A stretch of DNA of 64,000 bases from Dugong dugon (Eukaryota > Chordata > Mammalia > Sirenia > Dugongidae). The stretch spans positions 69,898,319 to 69,962,318 of the forward strand of contig CM057471.1 of assembly GCA_030035585.1 (NCBI GenBank), given 5' to 3'. A program made the translations under genes and the position numbers. Below are positions 63,110 to 64,000 of this stretch, piece by piece. The notes below the pieces were generated by a model. That model was not told the DNA's origin. It saw only the letters and a list, made by a program, of their open reading frames with translations, and searched no databases. The stretch's first letter is position 1, and the number at the start of each line of letters is the position of its first letter.

Positions 63110-63834
63110 GGAGCTCCCTGGAGCCCTGGAGCTCCCTTTTCTCCCACCTCCCACCCCAAGGGCTTCTCCCTTCTCCCCATGCTTGCCTGGTGGCTGCTCC
63201 TGGGTCTGCGGTCCTCATCGAGGGTGTGACCAGCACCTAGCACATGCCTGGCATAGAACAGCAGTCTACATGCTTGGCAAATGGATAAATGATGCCCGCT
63301 TCATGCCAGGCCCTGTGCTGAACTCTGGGACCCTAGAGAGAAAAGTCAGAGAGAGCTCTGCCCTCAAGGGGCCAGCTGCTGCCACAATGATTGAGCACTT
63401 ATCCCTGCATGGTCCTGGGCTAGAGGCTAGGGTGGCAGGTAGGAGGCAGAGATGAAAGGCACAGGCAAGAGGAGATGAGTTGGCCCATGAAGACCCAGGG
63501 TGACTATAGCATGCTTGGGTGAATGTGTTCAGGGCCCTTAAGACAAAGCCAGTAAGAGACTTGGCTGGGAGCTCAGGGGAAGTGAGGCCCTGCCAGTGGT
63601 AAATCAAGGAGGACTTCCTGCAGATCACAACGGGGGGTGGGAGGGGAGGACTGGAACAGGTAGAGTTTAAGTGGGGGTGGGTGCATTCCATACAGAGGAA
63701 ATGGCTTGTGCAGATGTAAGGAAGAGGGAAGCCTAGGGCACAACTCGACGCTGACAAATACTCTGTCTCCTCCACCCGTCAGGTGGGAAAACTCTGAGGC
63801 GTGTGTTCTATACTGTCTCTCAGAGTTCCCCAAT
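63110..63834. other. 725-bp spacer of the inverted repeat
   Basis: Moderately GC-rich. It contains gagctccctggagccctggagctccc-like reiteration at 63,107-63,133 and L2/MIR-like phrases (tgccaggccctgtgctgaac, ctctgccctcaaggggccag). No gene is supported on either strand. Confidence 0.5.
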
Positions 63835-64000
63835 AGGACTGAGCTCCAATTACCCACAGGGGTAACTTGTCTAGTAATTATGGCAGATTGTATTTTCTCA
63901 CCTGTTCTTGTTACAGTGGATCATGACATTCATCCGTCCTTGACCTCAAACGACTTTTGTAACTGATGGCAGAAGTGAGGTTTGTCGTAACGGGCGATAT
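63835..64000 (-). repeat. Right arm of long inverted repeat (cut by window end)
   Basis: It starts aggactgagctccaattacc and mirrors the left arm base for base apart from six substitutions, up to the last base of the window. Homology shows no sign of ending there, so the true arm is longer than 166 bp. Confidence 0.9.

Noticed and set aside
37000-64000. 3' end of MAPKAP1, the expected downstream neighbour
   Set aside because: No exon-like segment encoding MAPKAP1/SIN1 was seen on the minus strand; in human the gap to that gene is tens of kilobases.

Overview
The window comes from a placental mammal of the Afrotheria, most likely an elephant or another paenungulate. Three signs point there. 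Several tRNA-derived AfroSINE copies are present. An antisense RTE fragment shares its tail with those SINEs. Many L1 copies carry a distinctive 3' UTR that ends in the sense direction with 'ctgtaaacttt...agtacaataaaa'. Mammal-wide repeats (MIR, L2, MER5A, MER53, ERVL/MaLR) fill in the rest. No prokaryotic or viral gene organisation is visible.

Region 1 (1-36,660) is the 3' half of one plus-strand gene, GAPVD1 (GTPase-activating protein and VPS9 domain-containing protein 1, also called RAP6/Gapex-5), an endocytic Rab5 exchange factor. Fifteen coding exons join in frame to 734 codons and a stop at 36,085-36,087. They cover the disordered serine-rich middle, the helical region before the VPS9 domain, and the complete C-terminal VPS9 domain. 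The RasGAP half of the protein lies upstream of the window. A near-consensus poly(A) signal sits at 36,639. More signals in a repeat-poor stretch up to about 39,080 suggest alternative long 3' ends. One alternative 5' splice extension (25,775-25,827) is 53 nt long and breaks the frame.

Intron 4,888-21,088 is dominated by a nested retrotransposon block. An old antisense L1 (about 5,840-18,567, with a diverged 15-bp target duplication) was split by shorter L1 pieces, by a second antisense L1 (7,099-11,231) and by a short L1 3' end (12,087-12,713), the last two with their own target duplications. An RTE fragment, an AfroSINE, a solo LTR and a TA-rich microsatellite follow. Intron 969-4,308 holds an L1 tail, an AfroSINE and two abutting hAT DNA transposons.

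Region 2 (36,660-64,000) is intergenic, with no gene I can support. It holds AfroSINEs, two antisense L1 fragments, L2 and MIR copies, a solo LTR inside a MIR (47,778-48,254), a CA-rich repeat, a GC/CpG-rich island with broken coding-like segments (46,090-47,165), two non-repetitive AT-rich stretches that look like regulatory conserved elements, an antisense ERVL internal remnant interrupted by two LTRs (about 58,700-62,900), and a long high-identity inverted repeat that runs off the right edge. In human the next gene downstream of GAPVD1 is MAPKAP1, followed by PBX3; neither reaches into this window.
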